From contig NZ_VZZJ01000014.1 of NCBI RefSeq assembly GCF_008806345.1, positions 62,001 to 126,000 of the forward strand: 64,000 bases of DNA, read 5' to 3'. A program made the translations under genes and the position numbers. The stretch comes from Methylobacterium planeticum. GTDB taxonomy: Bacteria > Pseudomonadota > Alphaproteobacteria > Rhizobiales > Beijerinckiaceae. Below the pieces are notes generated by a model. It searched no databases and had not been told where the DNA came from. It saw only the letters and a program-made list of their open reading frames with translations. This document shows positions 18,012-28,240 of this stretch, piece after piece (within the stretch, counting starts at the first letter, position 1; the number at the start of each line of letters is the position of its first letter).

Positions 18012-20693
18012 ATGCCAGAGCCAGAACCGGATGGACGCCGCCTTCTCGACACCGTCGAGGGCCGCCGCCTGCGCATCTGCGCCGACGAAGGCTGGCACCG
18101 CTGGGGGCCCTATCTCAGCGAGCGGCAATGGGGGACGGTGCGGGAGGATTACAGCGCCGACGGAACGGCCTGGGACTACCTGCCCCACGACCATGCGCGC
18201 TCGCGCGCCTACCGCTGGGGCGAGGACGGCATCGCCGGCTTCAGCGACGACCGACAGCTCTGGTGCCTCGCGCTGGGCCTGTGGAACGAGCACGATCCGA
18301 TCCTGAAGGAGCGCCTGTTCGGCCTCACGAACGAGGAGGGCAACCACGGCGAGGACGTCAAGGAGCTCTACTACTACCTCGACGGGACCCCGACCCATTC
18401 GTACATGCGGATGCTCTACAAGTACCCGCACGGCGCTTTCCCGTACGCGGATCTCGTCGCGGAGAACGGGCGCCGGAAAGGTCACGATCTCCCCGAATAC
18501 GAGCTGATCGATACCGGCATCTTCGATGAGAACCGCTACTTCGACATCAGCGTCGAATATGCGAAGGCCGGCCCCGACGACATCCTGATGCGGATCACGA
18601 TCGTCAACCGGGGGCCCGTGGCCGCGCCGCTTCAGGTCCTGCCGCAACTCTGGTCGCGCAACACCTGGTCCTGGCGGGAGGGTGGCGCGCGGCCGCTCCT
18701 GCGCCTCGCCGAGGAGGCAACGGTCGAGGCGACGCGCGCGAACCGGCCGACGCTCTGGTTCCAGGCGCTCCAGCCCACCGAGTTCCTGTTCTGCGAGAAC
18801 GAGACCAATGCACAGCGCCTGTTCGGCTGGGGCGAGACGCATCATTCCAAGGACGCGATCAACGACGATGTCGTGGCCGACCGCCGGGACCGCGTCAATC
18901 CGCTGAAGGAGGGGACGAAATGCGCCGCGCTGAGCCGGCACGTCATCGCCGCCGGCGCGAGCCTCGTGCTGCGCTATCGCCTGGCCCCGGACCGGACGAC
19001 GCGCGACACCGCAGCCTTCGACCGTGCCGTGGCCGAGCGTCTCGCCGATGCCGACGAATTCTACGCCGTGCTCCAGCGCAGCATCGGCGATCCGGACGCG
19101 CGCCTCGTGCAGCGTCAGGCCCTCGCCGGCATGCTCTGGTCGAAGCAGTTCTACCACTTCGATGTGCGGCGCTGGCTGGCGGGCGACCCCGGGCAGCCCG
19201 AGCCGGCCGAGAGCCGCCGCCATGGGCGCAACAGCGATTGGGACCATCTCAACAACGCCGACATCGTCTCGATGCCGGATACCTGGGAATATCCCTGGTA
19301 CGCGGCCTGGGACCTGGCGTTCCACTGCGTGACCTTCGCGCTGATCGACCCGGAATTCGCCAAGGGACAGCTCATCCTGCTCACGCGGGAATGGTACATG
19401 CACCCGAACGGCCAATTGCCGGCCTACGAATGGGCGTTCGGCGACGTCAATCCGCCGGTCCATGCCTGGGCGGCCCTGCGCGTCTACGAGATGGATCAAG
19501 CCCTCACGGGCAAGCCCGATCGCGCCTTCCTGGAGCGCGTCTTTCACAAGCTGATGCTGAACTTCACCTGGTGGGTGAACCGCAAGGACGCGCAGGGCCG
19601 CAACATCTTCCAGGGCGGGTTCCTGGGTCTCGACAATATCGGGATCTTCGATCGGTCCGCCCCCTTGCCGACGGGCGGCTACATCAACCAATCGGACGGC
19701 ACCGCCTGGATGGCGATGTACACCTTGAACCTGATGCGCATCGCCCTGGAGCTCGCCTCCGAGGATCAGGTCTACGAGGACATCGCCACGAAGTTCTTCG
19801 AGCACTTCCTCTACATCGCCCATGCGATGACGAACATCGGCGGCCGCGGCATCGGGCTCTGGGACGAGACGGACGAATTCTACTACGACGTGCTCAACCT
19901 GCCCGACGGGCGGATGATACCCTTGCGGATCCGCTCGCTGGTCGGCCTGATCCCGCTCTGCGCGGTCGAGGTGCTCGACGTCAGTCTCGCCGATCGCTTC
20001 CCGGACTTCGCTCGTCGCGCGGATTGGATGCTGCGCAACCGGAGCGACCTCGCCGCGCTGGTCTCGCGCTGGAACGAGCCCGGAAAGGGCGAGCGTCTCC
20101 TGCTGGCGCTGCTGCGGCGGCACCGCATGAAGGCGCTCCTCACGCGCATGCTCGACGAGACCGAGTTCCTGTCCGATCACGGCCTGCGGGCGCTCTCGAA
20201 GGCGCATGCCGAGCGGCCCTTCACGCTGGACTGGAATGGGGCGCGGTTCGTCATCGATTACGAGCCTGGAGAATCGACCAGCAGCGTGTTCGGCGGCAAC
20301 TCGAACTGGCGAGGTCCGGTCTGGATGCCGATCAACTATCTGCTGATCGAGGCCCTCCATCGGTTCGGCAGCTTCTACGGAAGCGATACGCAGTTCGAAT
20401 GCCCGACGGGGTCCGGCCAATACCGCACCCTGCCGGAGATCGCCGAGGAACTCGCGCGCCGCCTGACGCGCCTGTTCCTACGCGGTCCGGACGGGCGTCG
20501 TCCGGTGCTGGGATCGAACGACCGGTTCCAGACGGACCCGGCCTTCCGCGACCACGTGCCGTTCCACGAGTACTTCCACGGTGACACCGGCGCGGGGCTC
20601 GGTGCCGGGCATCAGACCGGATGGACCGGGCTCGTCGCGTTGCTGCTGTTCCCCGATCTCCAAGACCAGATCCGGCCGCCGCCCTCCGCGTAG
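18012..20693 (+). CDS. GH63-family (MGH1-like) alpha-glucosidase
   Basis: An 893-residue glycoside hydrolase of the large bacterial GH63-like group. The start is the ATG at 18012, because the frame upstream overlaps the preceding gene. Readable landmarks are HRWGPYLSERQWGTVREDYS at the N-terminus, PDTWEYPWYAAWDLAFH and the region GLWDETDEFYYDVL in the (alpha/alpha)6 barrel. SNWRGPVWMPINYLLIEAL near the end carries a conserved catalytic-side tryptophan. There is no signal peptide, so it acts in the cytoplasm. Family members remove terminal alpha-linked glucose or hydrolyse related glucosides. The exact substrate cannot be read from sequence. It is cotranscribed with the debranching enzyme upstream. 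Confidence 0.86.
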   Translation: MPEPEPDGRRLLDTVEGRRLRICADEGWHRWGPYLSERQWGTVREDYSADGTAWDYLPHDHARSRAYRWGEDGIAGFSDDRQLWCLALGLWNEHDPILKERLFGLTNEEGNHGEDVKELYYYLDGTPTHSYMRMLYKYPHGAFPYADLVAENGRRKGHDLPEYELIDTGIFDENRYFDISVEYAKAGPDDILMRITIVNRGPVAAPLQVLPQLWSRNTWSWREGGARPLLRLAEEATVEATRANRPTLWFQALQPTEFLFCENETNAQRLFGWGETHHSKDAINDDVVADRRDRVNPLKEGTKCAALSRHVIAAGASLVLRYRLAPDRTTRDTAAFDRAVAERLADADEFYAVLQRSIGDPDARLVQRQALAGMLWSKQFYHFDVRRWLAGDPGQPEPAESRRHGRNSDWDHLNNADIVSMPDTWEYPWYAAWDLAFHCVTFALIDPEFAKGQLILLTREWYMHPNGQLPAYEWAFGDVNPPVHAWAALRVYEMDQALTGKPDRAFLERVFHKLMLNFTWWVNRKDAQGRNIFQGGFLGLDNIGIFDRSAPLPTGGYINQSDGTAWMAMYTLNLMRIALELASEDQVYEDIATKFFEHFLYIAHAMTNIGGRGIGLWDETDEFYYDVLNLPDGRMIPLRIRSLVGLIPLCAVEVLDVSLADRFPDFARRADWMLRNRSDLAALVSRWNEPGKGERLLLALLRRHRMKALLTRMLDETEFLSDHGLRALSKAHAERPFTLDWNGARFVIDYEPGESTSSVFGGNSNWRGPVWMPINYLLIEALHRFGSFYGSDTQFECPTGSGQYRTLPEIAEELARRLTRLFLRGPDGRRPVLGSNDRFQTDPAFRDHVPFHEYFHGDTGAGLGAGHQTGWTGLVALLLFPDLQDQIRPPPSA

Positions 20694-20842
20694 GACCGGA
20701 GCCCCGCTCGCACCGACGCGGAACCCTTCACCGATCGAACCTGATCACGATGCCTTCCGCAGCCGCATCGGCGAGCATTTGCCGTGGGCCGGCGAGATCG
20801 AGGATATCATGGTGGGCGGTGAGGGACTCGGCCCTCCGACCC

Positions 20843-21001
20843 TCACCGTTTGGCGGAGGCCGCCGTCCGGCCCGAATGCCCTTGCGCGTCGAATAGGGCG
20901 ACGAGCGCCACGACATCGCGCACCGGCATGATCCGCTCGGCGTCGCGCTTGCAGGGAAGGGCGCGAATCTCGCGCCCGGCACGTCCGACGATGGTGGTCA
21001 T
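20843..21001 (-). CDS. Small hypothetical protein, 52 residues
   Basis: A short frame starting MTTIVGRAGREIRALPCKRD and continuing with a regular helix-like stretch (IMPVRDVVALVALFDAQG). Codon use looks coding and the ATG at 21001 is plausible, but I recognise no family. It sits alone in a gene-poor region between the GH63 gene and lpxC. Confidence 0.4.
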   Translation of the reverse strand: MTTIVGRAGREIRALPCKRDAERIMPVRDVVALVALFDAQGHSGRTAASAKR

Positions 21002-21263
21002 GCCGGGCCTCCACTGATCAGCGCTCCGCCGATGTCCGCGTTTTCCGGCAACGCCTGGCCCCATCTGGGAAGCTCCTTGCCGATGTTTCCGTTCGGTTCG
21101 CGGCCGGCCGCGGACGCTCGACCAGCCGCTCCGCATGCTCGCCTCGCGTGAGGACCCGTCCGCAGACGTACGCACGGTTGAACCAGTTCCTGATCGCTAC
21201 GATCCTGAGTTCAGACCCTGAAGATCTGCAATTTTTCTCACGGAGGCTCACATCGAACTCTAT

Positions 21264-21551
21264 GTGCCCCTCTACACCGTCGCAGGCCTGCAAGAAGATG
21301 GCCGGAGCTGCGCAAGCTGCTCTGCGGCAGTCCTTACCAATATCGTGGATGATCCGCGACAAGTCGCGCTGTACTACCCCGAAGACGTGAAGACACAGCA
21401 TTGGGCGCGAGCTTCGGCGATCACCGGTTTGCCATGGGACGAAAGGCGCGTCGAACTCTATGCGGGGAATAACCGGCCCTCGAGCGTTTGCGTAGAAAAC
21501 TTCCTGCACTGGGCGCCGCCACGATACCTAGATCATCGCGCGGCGCTCTAA
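21264..21551 (+). CDS. Hypothetical protein, uncertain
   Basis: A 95-residue frame from a GTG at 21264. A GGAGG motif lies about 18 bases upstream, too far for a normal start, and the frame stays open through the codons in between. It has a CASC cysteine pair and the regular ending RRVELYAGNNRPSSVCVENF. No family is recognised. An antisense frame covers the same DNA, so coding is not certain. Confidence 0.33.
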   Translation: MPLYTVAGLQEDGRSCASCSAAVLTNIVDDPRQVALYYPEDVKTQHWARASAITGLPWDERRVELYAGNNRPSSVCVENFLHWAPPRYLDHRAAL

Positions 21552-21588
21552 GATCGACAGCGGAACAGTTGACCGACGGCGCAGTCCA

Positions 21589-21684
21589 TCACACCGAGCC
21601 GATGGTGATCGCGCCGTTGCCGGTCTGGATGGCGATCGCGGAGCCCTCGTGCGGGTCGGTGCCGGTGCGGTCGTGGTCGGTCAT
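21589..21684 (-). CDS. Very small hypothetical ORF, 31 residues
   Basis: ATG at 21684 with GGAG eight bases upstream, reading MTDHDRTGTDPHEGSAIAIQ and ending TGNGAITIGSV. It starts 13 bases after the end of another small ORF on the same strand, which suggests a tiny two-gene operon. Function is unknown. Confidence 0.4.
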   Translation of the reverse strand: MTDHDRTGTDPHEGSAIAIQTGNGAITIGSV

Positions 21685-21697
21685 GACAACGCTCCGA

Positions 21698-21865
21698 TCA
21701 GGAGGGGCTGCACCGTTCCGTTGGGGTCGACGGCGTCGCGTGGGGGGTGTCGGCGGTCGGCTCGTCGCCGTCCCAGCCGTCCGGCCGCGTGCCGAGCAGG
21801 ACCAGATCGCGGATGCGCGCCTCTTCCTCGGCGTTCAGCAGGTCCAGTCGCGGCCGGCATTGCAT
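21698..21865 (-). CDS. Small hypothetical protein, 55 residues
   Basis: Reads MQCRPRLDLLNAEEEARIRD and continues LVLLGTRPDGWDGDEPT, an acidic and very protein-like composition. ATG at 21865; the ribosome-binding site is weak. It is followed on the same strand by the 31-residue ORF. I recognise no family. DNA around it is less GC-rich than the flanking genes. Confidence 0.4.
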   Translation of the reverse strand: MQCRPRLDLLNAEEEARIRDLVLLGTRPDGWDGDEPTADTPHATPSTPTERCSPS

Positions 21866-22054
21866 CGCAATGCGTGAGCGATATCGCCAATATGGCGCGA
21901 GAGCCTGCGCACTGTATTCGCGACATGTTGAGTATCGTCGAAGACGAAAACATCGCCCCCTGGTCGTTGCCCTCAACGAGCGCAGATCCGAGCCCAGGAG
22001 AGAAAAATATTTCGCCCCGAACAGAGGATGAGTCGTCGCAAAGGACCGCACGGA

Positions 22055-22309
22055 TCAATCGGGGATGGCATATCCGACCGCTGAGAAAAACAACGAGAGA
22101 GCCGTCACGCTGACGGCAAGGCGGTTCAATCTGCCGACATGCACCGTTCCCTCCGCGCTCGGCTGGGAACCGCCGAGCCGCAGATCGTCCTCATAGCGTG
22201 TGATGATCGTCTCGAAGCTTGGGAACACCCGCAGGGCGAACCAGAGCCACAACGCGAAGGCGATAAGCCCGAGGAGCTCGCCGCCGTAGGTGAAGATATC
22301 GTCCAGCAC
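22055..22309 (-). CDS. Small hypothetical membrane protein, 84 residues
   Basis: A GTG-initiated frame with two clear membrane segments (ELLGLIAFALWLWFALRVF near residues 10-29 and LAVSVTALSLFFSAVGYAI near 64-82) joined by an acidic loop. Two well-formed helices in 84 residues make coding likely. No family is recognised and no neighbour suggests a role. Confidence 0.5.
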   Translation of the reverse strand: MLDDIFTYGGELLGLIAFALWLWFALRVFPSFETIITRYEDDLRLGGSQPSAEGTVHVGRLNRLAVSVTALSLFFSAVGYAIPD

Positions 22310-22590
22310 AGCAAAGCCTGTCTGTCAGCCCCCCAACATCTCAGCATAAGCCAGTCTGAGCGACGGCGCATCCGCCATGCTGCCGCCCACTCATGCGCAA
22401 GGTGCAGAGTGGCGTTCAAGCCTCACCCGCATCGGCCTCGACGCCCGTCGGCGGGATGGGGAAGCCTCGCCGAGCCCAGCTTCAGCAACAATTCAGTCTG
22501 CCACGCGCAATCCACAATTGGCGCGCTCCTGGCGCAGACAGGAAGCGGAGCCTCTGACCTTTGACGTCCCTGCGATCGTAACAACTCAGC

Positions 22591-23520
22591 ATGACGTATC
22601 CGTTCATACCGCCGGCCGGCCCATCGGCCCCTCAGAGCGTTTGCTTCAGGTCTGAAGGAACTCTGGCTGCTTCGTTCGAAAAGCATGGGTCGAGCCTTCA
22701 TACCGGACGGCATGCGAATGTGCGGCTTTCCCCGGCCGCAGCTGGCACCGGTGTCGTCTTTCAGCGGCGCTTGCGGAGCGGCCGGGTCGTCGCGGTTCCC
22801 GCCAGATGGCAGGCTCGGGTTTCCCAGCCCCTGTGCACCGCTCTTCAGGCCCCTGACGGGACGCTGGTCCGCACGGTCGAGCATCTGCTGGCCGCCCTCA
22901 GCGCCCTCGCGATCGACAACGCGCTGGTGGAGATCGACGCCGAGGAACTGCCGATCTTCGACGGAAGCGCGACACCGTGGTGCGAGGCAATCCGGGATGC
23001 AGGGCGGGTCGATCTCGACGTTCCCCGCACCATGATCAAGGTGTTGCGCAGCGTCGAGGTGCGGGATGGACGGCGCTCCCTGCGGATCGAGCCGGCGGAG
23101 AGGCTTTCCATCGCTGCGCACCTGGCCCTGGCGCATTTTGGCGAGATGCGGTGGGAGGGCGTGATCACGCCTGAGAGCTTCGTGCGGGACCTTGCCCCCT
23201 CGCGCAGTTTCGGGCGCCTGAAATGGGCGTTGCCCGCCAAGCTCTACACCTACCTGACGCGACGGCCCGTCCTGCGTGGAGCCAACCTGTCGACCACGGC
23301 CGGGATCGTCGGTGGGCGCATCATCGGCGGCATGCGGGTTCCGGAGGAGCCCGTACGGCACCGCGTTCTCGACCTCGTCGGCGACCTGTCACTTGCAGGA
23401 CATTCGATCCTCGGGCGCGTCACCGCGGCTCATACGGGGCACGAGTTGAACCATGCCCTCGTTGCCAAACTGATGCGCGACCCGTTTGCCTGGGAGATCG
23501 TGGGAGCGACCGCAGCGTGA
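22591..23520 (+). CDS. lpxC: LpxC-family UDP-3-O-acyl-N-acetylglucosamine deacetylase, divergent stand-alone copy
   Basis: A 309-residue zinc deacetylase of the lipid A pathway. The catalytic glutamate and first zinc histidine are in TVEHLLAAL (E97, H98). The second zinc pair is H257 and D261 in HRVLDLVGDL, and the general acid histidine is H284 in TGHELNHAL. FDGSA is also present. The normally conserved N-terminal GVGLHSG motif reads GSSLHTGR here, and there is an N-terminal extension of about 30 residues. Housekeeping lpxC usually lies in the cell-division cluster, and none of those genes is nearby, so this is probably an accessory paralogue. All metal ligands are intact, so activity is expected. 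Confidence 0.85.
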   Translation: MTYPFIPPAGPSAPQSVCFRSEGTLAASFEKHGSSLHTGRHANVRLSPAAAGTGVVFQRRLRSGRVVAVPARWQARVSQPLCTALQAPDGTLVRTVEHLLAALSALAIDNALVEIDAEELPIFDGSATPWCEAIRDAGRVDLDVPRTMIKVLRSVEVRDGRRSLRIEPAERLSIAAHLALAHFGEMRWEGVITPESFVRDLAPSRSFGRLKWALPAKLYTYLTRRPVLRGANLSTTAGIVGGRIIGGMRVPEEPVRHRVLDLVGDLSLAGHSILGRVTAAHTGHELNHALVAKLMRDPFAWEIVGATAA

Positions 23521-23582
23521 GAACGCTCTTGAGGAGACCGTCCCTCATCAAGTCCGGCCGGCAGGAGCGAGCGCCTCGGTGT

Positions 23583-23840
23583 CTCAAGCGGCGGCAGAGG
23601 CTGGAACATGCGCCACAGGTCTACGGTGGCACCGACACGCTCGGCGCCATGCTCGTGCGCCGTGGCCTGCTCGTGCAGACGGCCCCCATGATCGATCATC
23701 ACCGGCGCGAGTATGAGATCACCCGAGCAGGCCGGGATACCCTTCGCGAGCAGGGGGGCCGGGCCAGGGAACAGACGGAGTGCTCCGGCTGTCAGGCGTT
23801 CCCTACGCCTCGGCCGGCGGCTGCCTGTATGGATCCCTGA
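23583..23840 (+). pseudogene. Probable gene remnant, winged-helix-like tail
   Basis: In one frame the segment reads like part of a protein (VYGGTDTLGAMLVRRGLLVQ, then HRREYEITRAGRDTLREQ). The ITRAGRDTL piece resembles the wing of small winged-helix proteins. There is no good start or ribosome-binding site. It looks like the leftover 3' half of a gene. Confidence 0.3.
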
Positions 23841-24004
23841 CACATCGGCACGAGGTCGACCGATGCCCGCGCCCCTTCGCACCCTCGCGCTGCTCGGCGC
23901 TCCCGCCGTCACGCTTCCGAGCGTCGCCGTGCCCGAGGCCCGGGCTTCGGGCACCCGGAACACGCTCAAGGCCGTGGATACCGACAGAAGCGGATCATCG
24001 CTGC

Positions 24005-25089
<1,085 letters not shown>

Positions 25090-25090
<1 letters not shown>

Positions 25091-25914
25091 CACTTGTCGC
25101 CCTCCGTCAGGCCCTTGACGAACCAGTGCTGCATCAGGAACACCACCGCCACCGGCGGGATCAGCGCCAGCACGGCGGTCGCCATGACCTTGTTCCACTC
25201 CGTGGCGGTGTCGACGCCGATCATCTTGACGATGCCGATCACCACCGTGTCGTATTTCGGATCGGTGGCGACCAGGAGCGGCCACAGGTACTGGTTCCAG
25301 CCGTAGACGAACAGAATCACGAACAGGGCGGCGATGTTGGCGCCCGACACCGGGATCACGATGTCCCGCAGGAAGCGCAGCGGCCCGGCCCCGTCCATCC
25401 GCGCCGCCTCCACGAGTTCGTCCGGCAGGGTCAGGAAGGTCTGCCGGAACAGCAGGGTCGCGGTCGCCGAGGCGATCAAGGGGATCGTCAATCCCGTGAA
25501 GCTGTTGATGAGGTCGAGGGACGACATGACCTGGAAGGTTGGGATCAGCCTCACCTCGACGGGCAGCATCAGGGTCAGGAAGATCAGCCAGAACGCCGTC
25601 ATGCGGAACGGGAAACGGAAGAAGGTCACCGCGTAGGCGGAAGGCAGCGACAGGGCGATCTTGCCGAACGCGATGGCGAGCGCCATCCCGGCCGAGACCA
25701 TCAGCGCGTGCCAGACCGGCCCCGCCCCAGCCGACCCATGCAGCAGCACGTCGCGGTAGACGCCGAGGCCGGAGAGCCGCGGGATCAGCGAGATCTCGCC
25801 GCGCGCGATGACGGCGGAATCCTGCGTCGAGCCGGCGACCGCGATCCAGATCGGCAGGGCGAAGAGCAGGATCGCCAGGACCAGGACGGCATGAGGGATG
25901 AGGCGGCCGGTCAT
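25090..25914 (-). CDS. ugpE: UgpE, permease of sn-glycerol-3-phosphate ABC importer
   Basis: A 274-residue inner-membrane permease with six predicted helices. The cytoplasmic EAA loop (ELVEAARMDGAGPLRFLRD) contacts the ATPase. It lies between ugpA and ugpC and shares a stop/start overlap with ugpC. Family and position in the operon both support the name. Confidence 0.92.
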
Positions 25915-25984
25915 GGTGCCTCCGGTGCCGCGGCCCGCGGACGCGAGGGCAGGGACGTGTCGGGATGAACGTTGGCCCAGCGCG

Positions 25985-26866
25985 TCACGTGACGGCCTTT
26001 CGCCCGAGGAACCGGAACTGCAGCGCGCAGAGCACGATGACGCCGGCCATCAGCACCACGGACTGCGCCGAGGACGAGCCGATGTTCGCGTTGACGACGC
26101 CGTCGAGATACACCTTGAGGACGAGTGTCTGGGTCGACTGGGCCGGGCCCCCGCCGTTCACCGCGTAGATCGTCGCGAAGGTGTCGAAGGCCGCGTAGAC
26201 AAGGTTGACGACGAGCAGAAAGTATACGGTCGGCATCAGCAGTGGCAGGACGATGGTGCGGAACCGGTGGACGCCGCGGCTGCCGTCGATGCGGGCTGCC
26301 TCGACGATCGTCTTCGGGATGGCCTGCAGTCCCGCGAGGAAGAAGATGAAGTTGTAGCTGATCTGCTTCCAGGCGGCGGCAAGGATCACCAGCGCCATCG
26401 CCTGCGTGCCGTCGAGCTTGTAGTCCCAGACGATCCCGATCCTGTTCAGCCACGCGCCGACGAGGCCAATCTGCGGGTGGAACATCAGCACCCACAGCAC
26501 GGCCGCCATGGCGGGCGCCACCGCGTAGGGCCAGATCAACATCGTGCGGTAGAAGGCGCGGCCGCGGATCTCCCCGTCTGCCAGGACGGCGAGCAGCAGC
26601 GCCGCGCCCATCGAGAGGGCGGTGACACATGCGCAGAACAGAGCCGTCCGCCCTATCGACGCAAGGTAGAGCGGATCGGCGAACAGGTCGGCGAAGTTGT
26701 CGAGACCGACGAACTCCGTGCTGGTGCCGAAGGCGTCCTCGCGCATCGCGCTCGACCAGATCGCCTGAGCGGCAGGCCAGAGGAAGAACACGAAGGTCAG
26801 CAGCAGCTGGGGCAGGATCAGCAGGGCGGGCAGCAGTCGCCCTGGAAACAGCGTTCGTCGTTCCAT
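25985..26866 (-). CDS. ugpA: UgpA, permease of sn-glycerol-3-phosphate ABC importer
   Basis: A 293-residue permease starting MERRTLFPGRLLPALLILPQ, with six helices and an EAA loop (TIVEAARIDGSRGVHRFRTI). It is 30 bases after ugpB and 70 bases before ugpE. Together with UgpE it forms the membrane channel. Length is normal. Confidence 0.92.
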   Translation of the reverse strand: MERRTLFPGRLLPALLILPQLLLTFVFFLWPAAQAIWSSAMREDAFGTSTEFVGLDNFADLFADPLYLASIGRTALFCACVTALSMGAALLLAVLADGEIRGRAFYRTMLIWPYAVAPAMAAVLWVLMFHPQIGLVGAWLNRIGIVWDYKLDGTQAMALVILAAAWKQISYNFIFFLAGLQAIPKTIVEAARIDGSRGVHRFRTIVLPLLMPTVYFLLVVNLVYAAFDTFATIYAVNGGGPAQSTQTLVLKVYLDGVVNANIGSSSAQSVVLMAGVIVLCALQFRFLGRKAVT

Positions 26867-26896
26867 GCCTGGGGAGCCTTTCGCCGACCCGTCGCG

Positions 26897-28240
26897 TCAT
26901 CCCCTGGCAGATTTCTGGAACTCGCGCAGCACCCGGTTGCCGCGCGCGACGGCACTGTCCATCGCGATTTGCGCGCTCTGCTGCCCCTGCAGCGCCTTCT
27001 CGATCTCCTCGTAGAGGATGGCGCGGATCTCGGGCAGGCGGCCGAGCCGCAGCCCGCGGGAGTTCGGGGTCAGCTCCCCGCGGGAGAGCTGGCGCGCCGG
27101 CACATCGGTGCCGGGATTTTTGTCGAAGTAGCCCGACTGCTTCGTCGCCTCGTAGCCGGCGACCGTGACCGGGACGTAGCCGGTATGCTGGGCGTAGAGG
27201 GCGACCTGCTCGGGCTTGGCGATGAAGGCGTAGAACGCGGCGACGGCCTTGTACTCGGCCTCGCCCCGCTTCGGCGCGGTCATGGCCCACAGGCTGGCGC
27301 CGCCGATGATGGAGTTGTTCGGCTTGGGGTTCAGCGCCGGCTCGGTCGGCAGGAACGCCTCGGCGTAGCGGAAATGCGCGTTCTTGACGATGTCAGCGCG
27401 GCCCGACGACGAGCCGAACCCGATCGCGGCCTGGCCGGAATAGAACACCGCGTCCGGCGCCCCGTCGCGGCCGGCATACTTGAAGGCGCCGTCTTTCGAC
27501 AGGTCCATGAAGCGCTGCAGCTGGTCGACGAAGGGCTTGGTGTTGATGAGCAATTGCGCGCCGAGGCCGTCGTAGCCGTTGTTCTCGGTGGCGTAGCCGA
27601 GGTTCTGGATCGCGGCGTATTCCTCGAACTGGATCCAGGTCATCCAGGCGGAGGTGCTGGCGATCGGCGTCGCCGCCTTGGCGGCGAGCGTACGGGCGGC
27701 CTTGGTGAAGTCGTCGTAGGTGGTCGGCGGACTGTCCGGGTCGAGCCCAGCCTTCTCGAACGCGTCCTTGTTGTACCACATGACCGCCGTCGAGGAGTTG
27801 AACGGCATCGAGGCGAGCTTGCCGTCCGGCAGGCTGTAGTAACCGCGCACCCCGGGAATGTAGGCGTTGGAGTCGAGGGCGAAGCTGGTCTCCTCAGCAA
27901 GCTTCCAGGCCGGCTTGATGGCCGGCCCGGCCTGCAGCATGGTGCCGGTGCCGACCTCGAAGATCTGGACGATGTGCGGCGCCTTGCCGGCCCGGTAGGC
28001 GGCAATCGCTGCCGTCAGCGTCTCCGGATAGGTACCCTTGAATACCGCTTCGAGCACGACCTCCGACTGGCTCGCGTTGAAGTCGCGCGCCAGCCGATCG
28101 ACCTCCTCACCATTCGCCCCCGACATGGCATGCCAGAGGACGATGGGCGTCTTGTCACCCGCGGCGGCGGAGGTCGAAGGTCGTGACACTGTCCATGCGG
28201 CGAGGCTGCTGACGCCGGCCAACAGAGCGCGACGATTCAT
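26897..28240 (-). CDS. ugpB: UgpB, glycerol-3-phosphate binding protein
   Basis: A 447-residue periplasmic solute-binding protein (SBP_bac_1). The start MNRRALLAGVSSLAAW has a twin-arginine-like signal with cleavage after STSAAA and a strong Shine-Dalgarno (GGGAGGG). Readable landmarks are IVLWHAMSGANGEEVDRLA, FNSSTAVMWYNKDAFEKAG and GASLWAM, all typical of UgpB. First gene of the leftward operon. In E. coli and rhizobia ugp is induced by phosphate starvation through PhoB, and a possible half-site lies upstream at 28357. Confidence 0.93.
   Translation of the reverse strand: MNRRALLAGVSSLAAWTVSRPSTSAAAGDKTPIVLWHAMSGANGEEVDRLARDFNASQSEVVLEAVFKGTYPETLTAAIAAYRAGKAPHIVQIFEVGTGTMLQAGPAIKPAWKLAEETSFALDSNAYIPGVRGYYSLPDGKLASMPFNSSTAVMWYNKDAFEKAGLDPDSPPTTYDDFTKAARTLAAKAATPIASTSAWMTWIQFEEYAAIQNLGYATENNGYDGLGAQLLINTKPFVDQLQRFMDLSKDGAFKYAGRDGAPDAVFYSGQAAIGFGSSSGRADIVKNAHFRYAEAFLPTEPALNPKPNNSIIGGASLWAMTAPKRGEAEYKAVAAFYAFIAKPEQVALYAQHTGYVPVTVAGYEATKQSGYFDKNPGTDVPARQLSRGELTPNSRGLRLGRLPEIRAILYEEIEKALQGQQSAQIAMDSAVARGNRVLREFQKSARG

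Noticed and set aside
17733..20420. Open frame of 895 codons on the minus strand over the GH63 gene
   Set aside because: It is antisense to an intact conserved glucosidase and has low-complexity basic/acidic composition.
21018..21509. A 163-codon gene on the minus strand
   Set aside because: No family features or start signal; the plus-strand frame in the same DNA is at least as good, and both remain uncertain.
25898..28186. Open frame of 762 codons on the plus strand over ugpA/ugpB
   Set aside because: It runs across two conserved transporter genes in antisense and shows no domain.
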